From the IMG/VR virus record IMGVR_UViG_3300037137_000410, positions 1-32,415 of that record: 32,415 nucleotides of DNA; one strand, written 5' to 3'. The stretch comes from a virus. Position numbers and translations under genes: made by a program. Position 1 is the first letter of the stretch. Each line of letters starts with the position of its first letter. Under the pieces are notes generated by a model, which was not told the DNA's origin, did no database searches, and saw nothing but the letters and a program-made list of their open reading frames with translations. Below, piece after piece: positions 13,340 through 20,592 of the stretch.

Positions 13340-14470
13340 ATGCGCACCATCACAGAAACCGATGTCGATCTATCGGACGCACCCATCATCGTGATTCCCG
13401 ATGAGCGCGTCGAACTAGACTGGTATGTCGCACCAGAAGAGCGCGAGATGTATGCCGTGTGGCAGGAATGCCGCCGGCAGTGGCTCAACAGCATCGAGCG
13501 CAAATCCGGCAAGCGCAATTCACGCCGCGCTTACGATCGGGATGTGATCCAGTTCTTCATGTTCTTTAGTCTGCAGAATCTCCATGAGTGGCAAGTAAAC
13601 AAAATTCACGCCGCCATGTGGGTTGAGGGCATGGCCGCCGAGGGGCTGGCGCCCGCAACCATCAATCGCAAAATCGCCGCGCTCAGCTCATTCTATCGCT
13701 ACGCCTCCAGTGATTTTGTTACGACTACCGGCGATGGCCTCTGGTCACACGCCAACCCGTTCAGCTCACGGAGCATCCGCTACAAGGTGGAGCCTTACGA
13801 GAGAGCCGTCTATCCGTCCACCGATGATGTGGCCGCCATCCTGCGCCAGATCGACACCAAAACGCTGGTCGGGCTGCGCAACCTCACCATCATCTCCGGC
13901 ATGTTTGCCACCGCCCGCCGCGTCTCCGAGTGGCTTGGCCTGCGCTGGGGCGATCTGCACAACAGCCCCACCGGCTACTGGTTTGATTACGTCTACAAGG
14001 GCGGCTTACACCGCCGCCAGGCCATTCCCGGCCACGTTTGGGAGCTGATCCAAAAGTACCTCGTAGCATCGGGCCGGTGGGGGACGATGGCCGCCAGCGA
14101 TTACGTGTTCATCGCCCACGATGGCTGCGCTGCCAATCTGAAGACAAAGGACGGCGCGCCGCTCATCCCCAACTATCACCTGGGCGAGCATCCCCTCAGC
14201 GCCTCCTACGTCAACGCCCTGCTCAAACGTTACGGCCTATCGGCCGGCGTCGATGAGGCGCTGTGTCACAATCATGGCCTCCGCCATGCCGGGCTGCGCG
14301 CTCGCAAAGACGACGGCGCCGACATCTTTGAGCTTCAGAAGACCGCCGGCCACAAGTCGATTGCTACGACGCAGATCTACACCGATGCGGTGCTCACCAC
14401 CCCCACCGATGACCGCGGGGATCGCATCGTCGGCCACGTCATGCCCAAACAGTTGAAATTCAACGTCTGA
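13340..14470 (+). CDS. int: Tyrosine recombinase / phage integrase
   Basis: Protein of 376 residues from the ATG at 13340 (AGAAGGA upstream; an in-frame ATG at 13307 lies within the hairpin and lacks a ribosome-binding site). Residues about 35-150 form the SAM-like core-binding domain (SRRAYDRDVIQFFMFF, then ATINRKIAALSSFYRYA). The catalytic domain shows Arg in ATARRVSEWLGLRW (about 194), Lys in VYKGG (220), HGLRH (His 312, Arg 315), AGHKS (His 338) and the nucleophile Tyr in QIYTD (347). All catalytic residues are present, so it should be active in site-specific integration or excision, or in dimer resolution. No excisionase is recognised, though small neighbours could serve. Confidence 0.93.
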   Translation: MRTITETDVDLSDAPIIVIPDERVELDWYVAPEEREMYAVWQECRRQWLNSIERKSGKRNSRRAYDRDVIQFFMFFSLQNLHEWQVNKIHAAMWVEGMAAEGLAPATINRKIAALSSFYRYASSDFVTTTGDGLWSHANPFSSRSIRYKVEPYERAVYPSTDDVAAILRQIDTKTLVGLRNLTIISGMFATARRVSEWLGLRWGDLHNSPTGYWFDYVYKGGLHRRQAIPGHVWELIQKYLVASGRWGTMAASDYVFIAHDGCAANLKTKDGAPLIPNYHLGEHPLSASYVNALLKRYGLSAGVDEALCHNHGLRHAGLRARKDDGADIFELQKTAGHKSIATTQIYTDAVLTTPTDDRGDRIVGHVMPKQLKFNV

Positions 14471-14478
14471 TCCCGTTG

Positions 14479-14500
14479 GGGCGATCCTGCGTGATCGCCC
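14479..14500. terminator. Hairpin after the integrase gene
   Basis: GGGCGATC (14479-14486) / GATCGCCC (14493-14500) with a 6-nt loop, 9 nt past the integrase stop. There is no T-run, so termination is uncertain. Confidence 0.4.
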
Positions 14501-14516
14501 GTTGCGAGAACTGGCA

Positions 14517-14527
14517 TTATCAGAACA
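14517..14527 (+). repeat. Polar intergenic motif, copy 7 (TTATCAGAACA)
   Basis: Two mismatches. It precedes the GGAGAGG ribosome-binding site of the 14545 gene. Confidence 0.6.
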
Positions 14528-14544
14528 AACGTAGGAGAGGAACC

Positions 14545-14850
14545 GTGGAAACGAGTAGCATCCTATTCGGGATTCTTTTGGGCCTGGCGTGGGGCATCGC
14601 CTACGCCGCGTTTCTGGAGTTCACCGCCGTCGGCCGCTACATCGTCGAGCGCGTCACCTGGCTCAGCGTCGTCATCGGCGTCGGCTGCGATCTCCTGATC
14701 GCCGGGCCCTTCATCGGCTGGCCCGTCGTCCTGGCCCTGGGCGCCATCATCGGCGCATCGTCCGTCGGCATCATCGCCCGCTCGCTGATCCACTACCAGA
14801 AGAATCACGACGCCTTTCTGCGCATTCTGGATCACGAGGATGGCGAATGA
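14545..14850 (+). CDS. Small membrane protein, two to three helices
   Basis: Protein of 101 residues from a GTG start with TAGGAGAGG upstream. Hydrophobic segments lie near residues 6-26 (ILFGILLGLAWGIAYAAFLEF), 39-59 (WLSVVIGVGCDLLIAGPFIGW) and 61-81 (VVLALGAIIGASSVGIIA). The C-terminus is polar (YQKNHDAFLRILDHEDGE). No family is recognised. It ends in an ATGA overlap with the next gene, so the two are probably translated together. Confidence 0.7.
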   Translation: METSSILFGILLGLAWGIAYAAFLEFTAVGRYIVERVTWLSVVIGVGCDLLIAGPFIGWPVVLALGAIIGASSVGIIARSLIHYQKNHDAFLRILDHEDGE

Positions 14851-15134
14851 TGGCGACACCCACCAGGCTCGCCAACAAGACGCAGTGGGCGCTCGATGAC
14901 ATCATGCAACACTGCCGGGAGGCGCAGACGGCGTGGCAAGCCGTATACAAGCTCGCAAAGGCGCGCATGGATCCGGCCATGCTCGCCGGACTGGCCGAAC
15001 TCCGGGACGAAATGGCAACCGTCGAACGCCTGGCGCGCATGGCCCGCGCTGGAGAGTACGATTACGACGGAGAGAGGAACGAAGAGGCCATTGGCACATC
15101 GGGGGAACGGACTACCTCCAGGTCGAGGGAATGA
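14847..15134 (+). CDS. Hypothetical helical protein
   Basis: Protein of 95 residues whose ATGATG start overlaps the previous stop, with GAGGATGG as ribosome-binding site. The N-terminal 70 residues look all-helical (TQWALDDIMQHCREAQTAWQ, then DPAMLAGLAELRDEMATVERLARMA), followed by an acidic, disordered tail. There is no known domain. Coupling to the membrane protein suggests a joint function. Confidence 0.65.
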   Translation: MMATPTRLANKTQWALDDIMQHCREAQTAWQAVYKLAKARMDPAMLAGLAELRDEMATVERLARMARAGEYDYDGERNEEAIGTSGERTTSRSRE

Positions 15135-15212
15135 GATCAACCGTTCCCCCGTTAAACCGAACGCCCCCAGGGGCCGTCCTGAGAGCGTTCGCGCCGCACC
15201 ATCACGCACGGA

Positions 15213-15236
15213 GCAAATCGAGTATAGCAGATTTGC
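15213..15236. repeat. Small inverted repeat
   Basis: GCAAATC (15213-15219) and GATTTGC (15230-15236) flanking GTATAG, in the 124-bp gap before the 15259 gene. It is a possible operator around a weak -10-like sequence; no good -35 is seen. Confidence 0.35.
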
Positions 15237-15258
15237 CCCGCTTTGACAAGAGGGGAAC

Positions 15259-15477
15259 ATGCCTGACGACACCGCGTACTTTTGGTTCGGAACGCTGAAC
15301 ATCGACCAAGCCCTGCACGCCTTCGAAGCGCACACTGGCCGGCCCGCCACGCAGCTCATCTGCCGCACGGCCGACGAGTTGGTCGTCGCCGCCCAGTTGC
15401 GGCCCGAGGGCGTGGAACTCCACGCCAACAACTACGTGCAGCGCGGCACGCTCTACGTCGCGGCCGAGGCCGCATGA
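15259..15477 (+). CDS. Hypothetical small protein
   Basis: Protein of 72 residues with AGAGGGGAAC before the ATG. A mixed alpha/beta sequence (DTAYFWFGTLNIDQALHAFEAH, then LICRTADELVVAAQLRPEG) suggests a compact globular domain. Its stop overlaps the start of the next gene (ATGA). Family unknown. Confidence 0.68.
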   Translation: MPDDTAYFWFGTLNIDQALHAFEAHTGRPATQLICRTADELVVAAQLRPEGVELHANNYVQRGTLYVAAEAA

Positions 15478-15713
15478 GGCTCTGCCGCTGGTGGCAGACC
15501 GCCCCACATGGCTGCGGCCTGTCAAATGCCAACGGCTGCACATTCTGTAAGGAGCAACAAACGATGGAACTCGAACCTACGATCCGGGAACTCAGACAGG
15601 TGATCAAAGACCTGGCGCAGCGCGTCACGGACATCGAGGAGCGGATGGACAAGTACGATGTTGACCAGGCCCTGGCCGAATCTGTGGCGCTCTACACGCC
15701 CGCACAGAGCTAA
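15474..15713 (+). CDS. Small protein with four-cysteine N-terminus and coiled-coil C-terminus
   Basis: Protein of 79 residues if it starts at the ATG overlapping the previous stop. The N-terminal 30 residues contain four Cys (LCRWW, HGCGL, GCTFC), which could bind zinc. From residue 31 a highly charged helix follows (ELEPTIRELRQVIKDLAQRV, then DIEERMDKYDVDQALAES). An internal ATG at 15564 with GGAG at 15550 would give only the 49-residue helical part. Both starts look usable, so the gene may make two products. Function unknown. Confidence 0.6.
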   Translation: MRLCRWWQTAPHGCGLSNANGCTFCKEQQTMELEPTIRELRQVIKDLAQRVTDIEERMDKYDVDQALAESVALYTPAQS

Positions 15714-15749
15714 CGTTCTGTATCGATAAGCAGACTTCTGGCAACAACA

Positions 15750-15773
15750 CCGCCGGCGCTGATACGCCGGCGG
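15750..15773. terminator. GC-rich hairpin
   Basis: CCGCCGGCG (15750-15758) and CGCCGGCGG (15765-15773), 9-bp perfect stem and 6-nt loop, in the 122-bp gap after the 15713 stop. There is no T-run; it may stop or pause transcription. Confidence 0.4.
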
Positions 15774-15835
15774 GACCGTGGCAGAGGGATTGCCCACGGG
15801 TGAACCTATCATAGCACAGAGCACAGAGGGATAAC

Positions 15836-16285
15836 ATGACCATCGACACCTTCCCGACGGACACGTTAGCCGACTTCGAGACCATCGACGTCGACGGCGG
15901 CGCCGTGCCCATCGTCACAGCTTTCGTCCACGGCCAGCCCGCCCCGCTGATCGGCGACATGATCGCGTCCGCGTGCGATCACGCCGGGGCCACCTGGTCC
16001 AGCGATCTCGCGCTGCGCTGCCCATTCTGCGGCGTGCCGCTGTTCCTGCCGCCGCGGCTGTTGGCGCATCTACCGGAGCAGCGCATCGAGCAGATGTTTC
16101 GGTTATGGCAGGTCGCGGGCTGCCCCCCCTGGTATCCCAGTGGCTGGGGCATCACGCCGGGCTACTGGACCGTGCTACCTATCCGGCAATTCGCCAAGAC
16201 CGGCGGTCTGCCGGTGCTCAACGAGCGCGTTGCGAGCATCCGTGAGGATGTCCGCGCGGTGCTATCGGCGCTGGGGTCGTCCTGA
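15836..16285 (+). CDS. Hypothetical protein with a CPFCG knuckle
   Basis: Protein of 149 residues; AGAGGGATAAC precedes the ATG. A single CxxC (LRCPFCGVPLFLPP) near residue 61 resembles half a zinc ribbon. The surrounding region is aromatic-rich (CPPWYPSGWGITPGYWTVLP). The N-terminus is acidic and the C-terminus helical. The gene ends 1 nt before the start of the FtsK-like gene, so they are co-transcribed. No known family is recognised. Confidence 0.7.
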   Translation: MTIDTFPTDTLADFETIDVDGGAVPIVTAFVHGQPAPLIGDMIASACDHAGATWSSDLALRCPFCGVPLFLPPRLLAHLPEQRIEQMFRLWQVAGCPPWYPSGWGITPGYWTVLPIRQFAKTGGLPVLNERVASIREDVRAVLSALGSS

Positions 16286-16286
16286 G

Positions 16287-17801
16287 ATGCAGCAGTCTAT
16301 CGATGGCAAAACGAGTACCAGCAATGGACGTGTGCAGGTCGTGGTGTTTACGATGGCGTGCATCGTCTTGATGCTCGGCGGCCTGATCCTGGTCATGTGG
16401 TTCGACCCGGATAACGTCCGGGCGCGCAATGCGCTAACGCCGGACTCGATCAATGTGCAGCGCGGGCTGCTGTACGTGGGCGCACTGGCGCTAAGCATCT
16501 TCCTGCTGGGCGAAGCTGCGGGACGCGCCCGCTGCCGCTGGAAGAGCGCCAGGCACATCTACGCCCATGAGGGCCTGCTGCCCGCCGTCGAGCGCCGCGA
16601 CGGCACCCTGGACACCAGCCACATCGTCGATGCTGCGCAAATCATGGGCGCCACAGTCGGCGGCCTGGGCCATGTTGACCGCCTGCCCGGCGCGGGCATG
16701 AAAGAGGCTGTCCGACTGCCGGAACTCATGGCGCCTGAGCCTGTCAAGATCAGCGTCACGCCCGACCAGATCCTCGACGGCTACGTCCCGCAGCGCGAGC
16801 CGCACTGGCTGTTACTCGGCGAAACCGGCTCGGGCAAATCACGCGCCGTGATGCACATCGCCGACAGCATCGCCCACCGCTACCCAAGCCAATTTCTGGT
16901 TGCCGAACGCGGCGGGATCGACTGGAACACGCAGGCCGACGCGCACACCGTGCAGGGCTATGCCGAACTGCTGGATGCCGTCGAAAGCGAGCGCCAGTAT
17001 CGCGCCGGCCTGCTGCGCGCCAATGACGTTGACCACGTGCTACGCCTCAACGAGCCGCTGCCGTTGCTGGTCGTGATCATCGAGGAGGCCGAAAACATCT
17101 ACAAGCGACTTTTTGAAGCCGACCGCGCGCAAGCCAAACGCTTCGAAGCGACCCTGCAGGATCTGGCCGGCCTGGGCCGCAAACAGGGCATCGTGCTGAT
17201 CGTCGCCACGCCGACCGGCACGTCCAGTGTGTTCGACGGCCCGACGCGCCGCAACCTGGGTAACAAGCTGATCTTCCGCAGTGAGGTCATCGTGGGCGAT
17301 CAGTGGGGCATCCCGCGTGACGTGAATCTAGCCAAGCTACCGTCTGGCACGGCCTACACCACGAAATACGGCTGTACCGTGGCATTCCCGTTGACCAGTC
17401 GGCCCAAGCTGCCCAAATCCCGGCTCTACCACGAAGAGGACGAAATGCTGGAACTGCCGGTCAACGCGACCGCCGATGACGTAGACGGCGTAGATCTGCC
17501 GGATAGCCCGCACGAGTTGCCTGACAACCAGACAACGGTTGTGCCAACCACAACCGCCGACAACCGGTCAAATCGGGGAGTGTATCAGACGGTTGTGCCG
17601 GTTGTGCGCGGCCCGTTCGGTATTCCGAAGATCAAGAGCCGTAGACCACCGACTGCGGACGAGGCCGGCATGATGCGCGCGGCGTACCGCCGCGGCGCGT
17701 CTATGACGCGTCTCTGCATGGCCGCTTGGGGCTACAAGGACGGCTCTGACACTGAGCCGGTATGGGCATGGATGAAAGACGCACTGGAAGGCAGACTATG
17801 A
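16287..17801 (+). CDS. FtsK/SpoIIIE-like membrane-anchored DNA translocase ATPase
   Basis: Protein of 504 residues. Two hydrophobic segments (about 16-37 and 60-75) anchor the N-terminus. The ATPase has Walker A GETGSGKS (178-185), Walker B LLVVIIEEAE (260-269), a sensor-like VLIVATPT (303-310) and nearby Arg residues (321-322), as in FtsK/HerA-type hexameric motors. A low-complexity Thr/Pro/Asp linker follows (about 400-440). The C-terminal 60 residues (PTADEAGMMRAAYRRGASMTRLCMAAWG) look like a small helical DNA-binding domain. FtsK-type motors move DNA in segregation, conjugation and unit-length resolution. It sits in an operon with small unknown genes, not with the packaging genes. Conjugative coupling proteins are an alternative, but no relaxase is present. 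Confidence 0.85.
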   Translation: MQQSIDGKTSTSNGRVQVVVFTMACIVLMLGGLILVMWFDPDNVRARNALTPDSINVQRGLLYVGALALSIFLLGEAAGRARCRWKSARHIYAHEGLLPAVERRDGTLDTSHIVDAAQIMGATVGGLGHVDRLPGAGMKEAVRLPELMAPEPVKISVTPDQILDGYVPQREPHWLLLGETGSGKSRAVMHIADSIAHRYPSQFLVAERGGIDWNTQADAHTVQGYAELLDAVESERQYRAGLLRANDVDHVLRLNEPLPLLVVIIEEAENIYKRLFEADRAQAKRFEATLQDLAGLGRKQGIVLIVATPTGTSSVFDGPTRRNLGNKLIFRSEVIVGDQWGIPRDVNLAKLPSGTAYTTKYGCTVAFPLTSRPKLPKSRLYHEEDEMLELPVNATADDVDGVDLPDSPHELPDNQTTVVPTTTADNRSNRGVYQTVVPVVRGPFGIPKIKSRRPPTADEAGMMRAAYRRGASMTRLCMAAWGYKDGSDTEPVWAWMKDALEGRL

Positions 17802-18019
17802 GGACAGGTATGCTGCCACTCATCTACCTCATCACATTAACCCGCAACGAGAACGGCCTTTGGCTGGCCGTATTTGGAGACATCGTTGGACAACCGGCCG
17901 ATGATCTACAAGCGGCGCTCGCCAACTTGGCACGACTCCTAGAACTCCATCGCGAGCTAGCCGATCTTCTGTTATCCGAAGATACTTTTCAGCGCTTGAC
18001 AAAAGGATCTCAACCATGA
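17798..18019 (+). CDS. Hypothetical small protein
   Basis: Protein of 73 residues; the ATG overlaps the FtsK-like gene stop (ATGA) and GGAAGG precedes it. It starts with LIYLITLTRNENGLWLAVFGD, which reads as two beta strands with a turn, followed by a helix (DDLQAALANLARLLELHREL). That strand-strand-helix plan resembles HicB-type or antitoxin-like small folds, but no specific motif confirms it. It overlaps the next gene as well, so it is part of the same operon. Confidence 0.62.
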   Translation: MRTGMLPLIYLITLTRNENGLWLAVFGDIVGQPADDLQAALANLARLLELHRELADLLLSEDTFQRLTKGSQP

Positions 18020-18426
18020 CCGCACCAACCATCCTACCCGCCGACCTGCTCGCCCAGATCGGTGACCTGATCACCGCCACCCAAACCGTCAGCGCCGACG
18101 CCGAGAAATGGCGCGAGCTGCTCCGTAAACTCCGGGACGTGGGCTATGGCCCGCAACTCAGCCCGGACCAGATCGCGTATCTCATTCCCAGTGCCCGCTA
18201 CGTCGCCGAGATCGCCGCCGCTAGCCAGGAGGTTCCCGCCGCCAGCGCGGCGCCCAAAAGCGCAGCCGGCAAACGCAAACGGCGGATCATCACCGATCAC
18301 GATCGGGAGATCATCCACCGTGCTCACGCCGATGGCATTAACGTCCAGGCCATCTGCGTGGAATTCGGCTACAGCAAAAGCACCATCGAACGGACCTTGC
18401 ATCCCACCAACGGAGACGGAGCTTGA
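18016..18426 (+). CDS. Helix-turn-helix DNA-binding protein
   Basis: Protein of 136 residues; ATGA overlap with the previous gene and AAAGGA as ribosome-binding site. The N-terminal 70 residues are helical and acidic. A basic linker (KSAAGKRKRRI) leads into a C-terminal helix-turn-helix: ITDHDREIIHRAHADGINVQ, then AICVEFGYSKSTIERTL. The second helix (YSKSTIERTL) is of the resolvase/transposase HTH kind. It lacks a serine-recombinase catalytic domain, so it is more likely a regulator or accessory DNA-binding protein. Confidence 0.75.
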   Translation: MTAPTILPADLLAQIGDLITATQTVSADAEKWRELLRKLRDVGYGPQLSPDQIAYLIPSARYVAEIAAASQEVPAASAAPKSAAGKRKRRIITDHDREIIHRAHADGINVQAICVEFGYSKSTIERTLHPTNGDGA

Positions 18427-18433
18427 TACCCTG

Positions 18434-18742
18434 GTGCTGCGCGCCGGATTGCGCACGCCCACCCCGGCCGGCCTGCTCAGCGCATTGCGCGCCGCCCACG
18501 GCCTGGTCGCGCGGTATACGCCGCCCGCCGCTCTGCCCGATCGGGATGATGATGCGGAGATCGTCCATGTCGTCATCCCGATCGGCCTCGATGAGCGCTG
18601 GTGCGGCCACTGCGGCGAGGTCGTCATGGCCGCGATGGGCATGGCGGGCCGGCTCACTGGCCACGCCGCAGATTGCTGCCGCCGGCCGCAACCCGTTCCC
18701 GTCCTCGAGATCCTCCAGCCGGAGGAATACTACCTGCGATAG
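18434..18742 (+). CDS. Small cysteine-rich (zinc-binding-like) protein
   Basis: Protein of 102 residues from a GTG at 18434 (GGAG at about 18417; a CTG at 18431 is also possible). The reading frame is protein-like throughout: LRTPTPAGLLSALRAAHGLV, then DDAEIVHVVIPIGLDERWC. It has a CGHC pair followed by HAADCC about 20 residues later, a likely zinc site. A competing longer frame over the same bases reads as shadow sequence. Function unknown; several neighbours carry similar Cys pairs. Confidence 0.55.
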   Translation: MLRAGLRTPTPAGLLSALRAAHGLVARYTPPAALPDRDDDAEIVHVVIPIGLDERWCGHCGEVVMAAMGMAGRLTGHAADCCRRPQPVPVLEILQPEEYYLR

Positions 18743-18757
18743 TAGCAGTAATAGACG

Positions 18758-18768
18758 TTATCACCACA
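18758..18768 (+). repeat. Polar intergenic motif, copy 8 (exact)
   Basis: Exact TTATCACCACA, followed by CCGGAG, the ribosome-binding site of the 18783 gene. Confidence 0.8.
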
Positions 18769-18782
18769 CCGGAGCAACCATC

Positions 18783-19022
18783 ATGCCAGACCTACTCATC
18801 CATCTCGAGGCCCTGCTCGCCAGCCACATCGGCGCGCTGTCCCGCCTGCTCGCCGAAACGCGCCGCCTCACGGCCATCAGTGACGGCCCGCGCAGCGCCA
18901 TCCCCTGCAAGTGCCCCCAGGGTCATGCAGGCTCCATCTACTACATCGTCCCCGACGTGGTGCGCTGCCCGATCTGCGGTATCCATGACATCGCCAAATC
19001 AAAGACCGTAGAGCTGCTGTAA
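18783..19022 (+). CDS. Small zinc-ribbon protein
   Basis: Protein of 79 residues with CCGGAG upstream. An N-terminal helix (LLIHLEALLASHIGALSRLLAE) precedes a zinc-ribbon-like region with ligands CKCPQGH and, 20 residues on, RCPICG. Such single-ribbon proteins are common in phage early regions and often bind nucleic acid or partner proteins. It lies just upstream of the replication gene. Confidence 0.68.
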   Translation: MPDLLIHLEALLASHIGALSRLLAETRRLTAISDGPRSAIPCKCPQGHAGSIYYIVPDVVRCPICGIHDIAKSKTVELL

Positions 19023-19044
19023 TACCCATTACAAGGCCATCATC

Positions 19045-19968
19045 ATGCCATATCTCGAATTCGACTTGAACCTACCTAATCACCCAAAGACGGCCTATGC
19101 GGCGCGCCTGGCCGGGATATGCGTCCCGCAACTCATCGGCCATCTCACCTGCCTTTGGGCCTGGGCCATCGATTACGCGCCCGATGGGGATCTCAGCATC
19201 TACCCGCCCGAGGTCGTCGAGTCCGCTCTGCAATGGGCCGGCGAGCCTGGCAAACTGATCGCCGCGCTCACCGGTTGCCGCTTTGGGCCTAAATTCGGCT
19301 TCCTGGAGGCGAACGGCGATGGCTTGCTGATCCACGACTGGTGGGAGCACGCCGGTAAATTGATCGAGAAACGGCGCACCGATGCCGAGCGTAAGCGGGA
19401 ACTGCGAGGCGACAAATCTGATCCGGATCCCGCTCCAGATTCCGTGTCCGATGGACATCCACAGGATGTCGCAGCGCCGTCCGATGGACATCCGCAGGAT
19501 GTCGCAATCCCGTCCGATGGACGGCGCAATATACCAGACCAGACCAAACCAGACCAAACCAGACCAAACCAAACCAAAACCCACCCCACCAGACCGAAAA
19601 AGGGGGGGGGTGGGGGGGTGAAAACGGATGGGAAGGGGGGCAAATCTCCCGGCCCGGAAACCGTACAAGCGCTTTTGACCGATCCCGACGTGGGCATGGC
19701 CCCCGAACGCGCTGAGCAGTTTGCCAAATTGCCGCTTGATGCCGTCCTGGGCCATGTCCTGACCTGGCAGCGCGAGGGCAAAACGGGCGCCGTGGGCATG
19801 GGCGCCTTGATCTGGCGGCTCAAAAATCGCCCCAATGCGCCGGTTTTGACAGATCAGGATCGCACAGCTCCGCTTTACATCCGCTATGTGTTCGGCGGAG
19901 ACAAAGGGGCCGCCGAGGCCGCCGCCAACAAGGCGCGTTATGGCGGCTGGCCGGGAGTGCAGTCGTGA
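19045..19968 (+). CDS. Phage replication organizer-like protein (DnaD/O-like)
   Basis: Protein of 307 residues. The N-terminal 120 residues follow the phage replication-protein pattern: HPKTAYAARLAG, VPQLIGHLTCLWAWAIDYAP, DGDLS, ESALQWAG, GFLEANGDGLLIHDWWEHAG, KRRTDAERKRELRG. Residues about 133-200 are a repetitive linker (DGHPQDVAAPSDGHPQDVA, then Asn/Gln/Thr/Pro-rich, then a Gly run). The C-terminal 90 residues (EQFAKLPLDAVLGHVLTWQR, then GALIWRLKNRP) resemble the helicase-loader-binding half. Such proteins bind the origin and recruit the helicase. As in lambda O, the linker DNA carries repeats that may be the origin. No helicase, primase or polymerase gene is recognisable, so host factors are probably recruited. 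Confidence 0.78.
   Translation: MPYLEFDLNLPNHPKTAYAARLAGICVPQLIGHLTCLWAWAIDYAPDGDLSIYPPEVVESALQWAGEPGKLIAALTGCRFGPKFGFLEANGDGLLIHDWWEHAGKLIEKRRTDAERKRELRGDKSDPDPAPDSVSDGHPQDVAAPSDGHPQDVAIPSDGRRNIPDQTKPDQTRPNQTKTHPTRPKKGGGGGVKTDGKGGKSPGPETVQALLTDPDVGMAPERAEQFAKLPLDAVLGHVLTWQREGKTGAVGMGALIWRLKNRPNAPVLTDQDRTAPLYIRYVFGGDKGAAEAAANKARYGGWPGVQS
19446..19522 (+). repeat. Dyad-bearing direct repeats inside the replication gene (candidate origin)
   Basis: Two 33-bp units (19446-19478, 19479-19511) and a partial third (19512-19522). Each unit contains GTCCGATGGAC (itself a small palindrome) overlapping GACATCC-NCA-GGATGTC, a 7-bp inverted repeat. Iteron-like sites within an initiator gene are a known origin design. 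Confidence 0.6.
19536..19575 (+). repeat. Tandem 10-bp repeat AGACCAAACC
   Basis: Three perfect units at 19541-19570 with partial units on both sides. The strand is almost free of T, so this is a strongly purine/pyrimidine-skewed stretch that may help origin melting. Confidence 0.65.
19602..19618 (+). repeat. Homopolymeric G runs (nine G, T, seven G)
   Basis: Nine G at 19602-19610, then seven G at 19612-19618, both within the replication gene. The frame is open through them. They are prone to polymerase slippage and could form G-quadruplex structure together with the later GGGAAGGGGGG. Confidence 0.7.
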
Positions 19969-19991
19969 ATTTCGAGGTAGGAGCAAGCAAC

Positions 19992-20240
19992 ATGACTCAG
20001 TTAGTCAAACCACAATGTGACGACTCCGAGCCACCTATGGCCCAAGCCACGCGTGAATGCATCCTCGCCATCGGCCTCGACCACCTGGTCGCCGTCGCCG
20101 AGTGGGACGGCTATCTGCGCGCCGTCCTCGCCGACTACCGCCGCCTGAAAGCCGGGGACATCGGCAGCCGGATCGTACCGTCTATCGATAGTATCAAGTT
20201 TTTAAGGGTAGGACTTCTGATACTGGGCTTGACTGCTTGA
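19992..20240 (+). CDS. Small conserved paralog A (WDGYL-AVLADYRRLK family)
   Basis: Protein of 82 residues from the ATG at 19992, chosen for TAGGAG 8 nt upstream; a GTG at 19965 overlapping the previous stop is the alternative. The core (ILAIGLDHLVAVAEWDGYLR, then AVLADYRRLKAGDIGSR) is nearly repeated in the 20589-20795 gene. The C-terminal 15 residues are hydrophobic and differ from the paralog. Family not recognised. The stop lies inside the TGATACTG repeat cluster. Confidence 0.65.
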   Translation: MTQLVKPQCDDSEPPMAQATRECILAIGLDHLVAVAEWDGYLRAVLADYRRLKAGDIGSRIVPSIDSIKFLRVGLLILGLTA

Positions 20241-20260
20241 TACTGCTGAGTCTGATACTG
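20190..20260. repeat. TGATACTG octamer cluster, candidate operators
   Basis: Direct copies at 20218-20225, 20238-20245 and 20253-20260, and an inverted partial copy AGTATCA at 20190-20196. They lie in the end of one gene and the 40-bp gap before the 20281 gene. A local regulator-binding site is plausible. Confidence 0.5.
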
Positions 20261-20280
20261 ACCCTCTGAGGAGTCAAAAA

Positions 20281-20592
20281 ATGCACGGCCCAACCCTGCA
20301 AGAGATCGCCGATCAGATGTACATCACGCTGCAAGCCCGGCCCACGGGCCGCTGCTACCTACAGCTCAAACACGGGCTGGGGATCCAGCTGGAGCGTAAC
20401 GAGGCGGATATGCTGCTCAAGCTCGGACGCCAGAAGGTCTATCCCTCCGTGCTCGAAACCACACTCTGCAAGCGCGCGTTTCGCCTGCACGACGATCACC
20501 CGGATGAGCGCCTTGCCCCAGACGCCAACGGCTGGCACGTCGTCGCCATCCGCTGGCCAGGCGCCAGCCCCGCACCTAAGAGGACATCATGA
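20281..20592 (+). CDS. Hypothetical protein between two paralogs
   Basis: Protein of 103 residues with CTGAGGAG before the ATG. Likely helix at the N-terminus (TLQEIADQMYITLQ), then beta-type sequence (RCYLQLKHGLGIQLERNEAD), then a C-terminal GWHVVAIRWPGASP. No domain is recognised. Its stop overlaps the ATG of the 20589 gene. Confidence 0.68.
   Translation: MHGPTLQEIADQMYITLQARPTGRCYLQLKHGLGIQLERNEADMLLKLGRQKVYPSVLETTLCKRAFRLHDDHPDERLAPDANGWHVVAIRWPGASPAPKRTS

Noticed and set aside
16287-17801. The FtsK-like protein as a conjugative coupling protein with a transfer system
   Set aside because: No relaxase, mating-channel gene or oriT-like region was seen; the phage context is clear.
18423-18782. 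Longer frame leading into the zinc-ribbon gene at 18783
   Set aside because: Cys/Pro/Arg/Ser-rich shadow; the real start at 18783 has its own ribosome-binding site and motif copy upstream.
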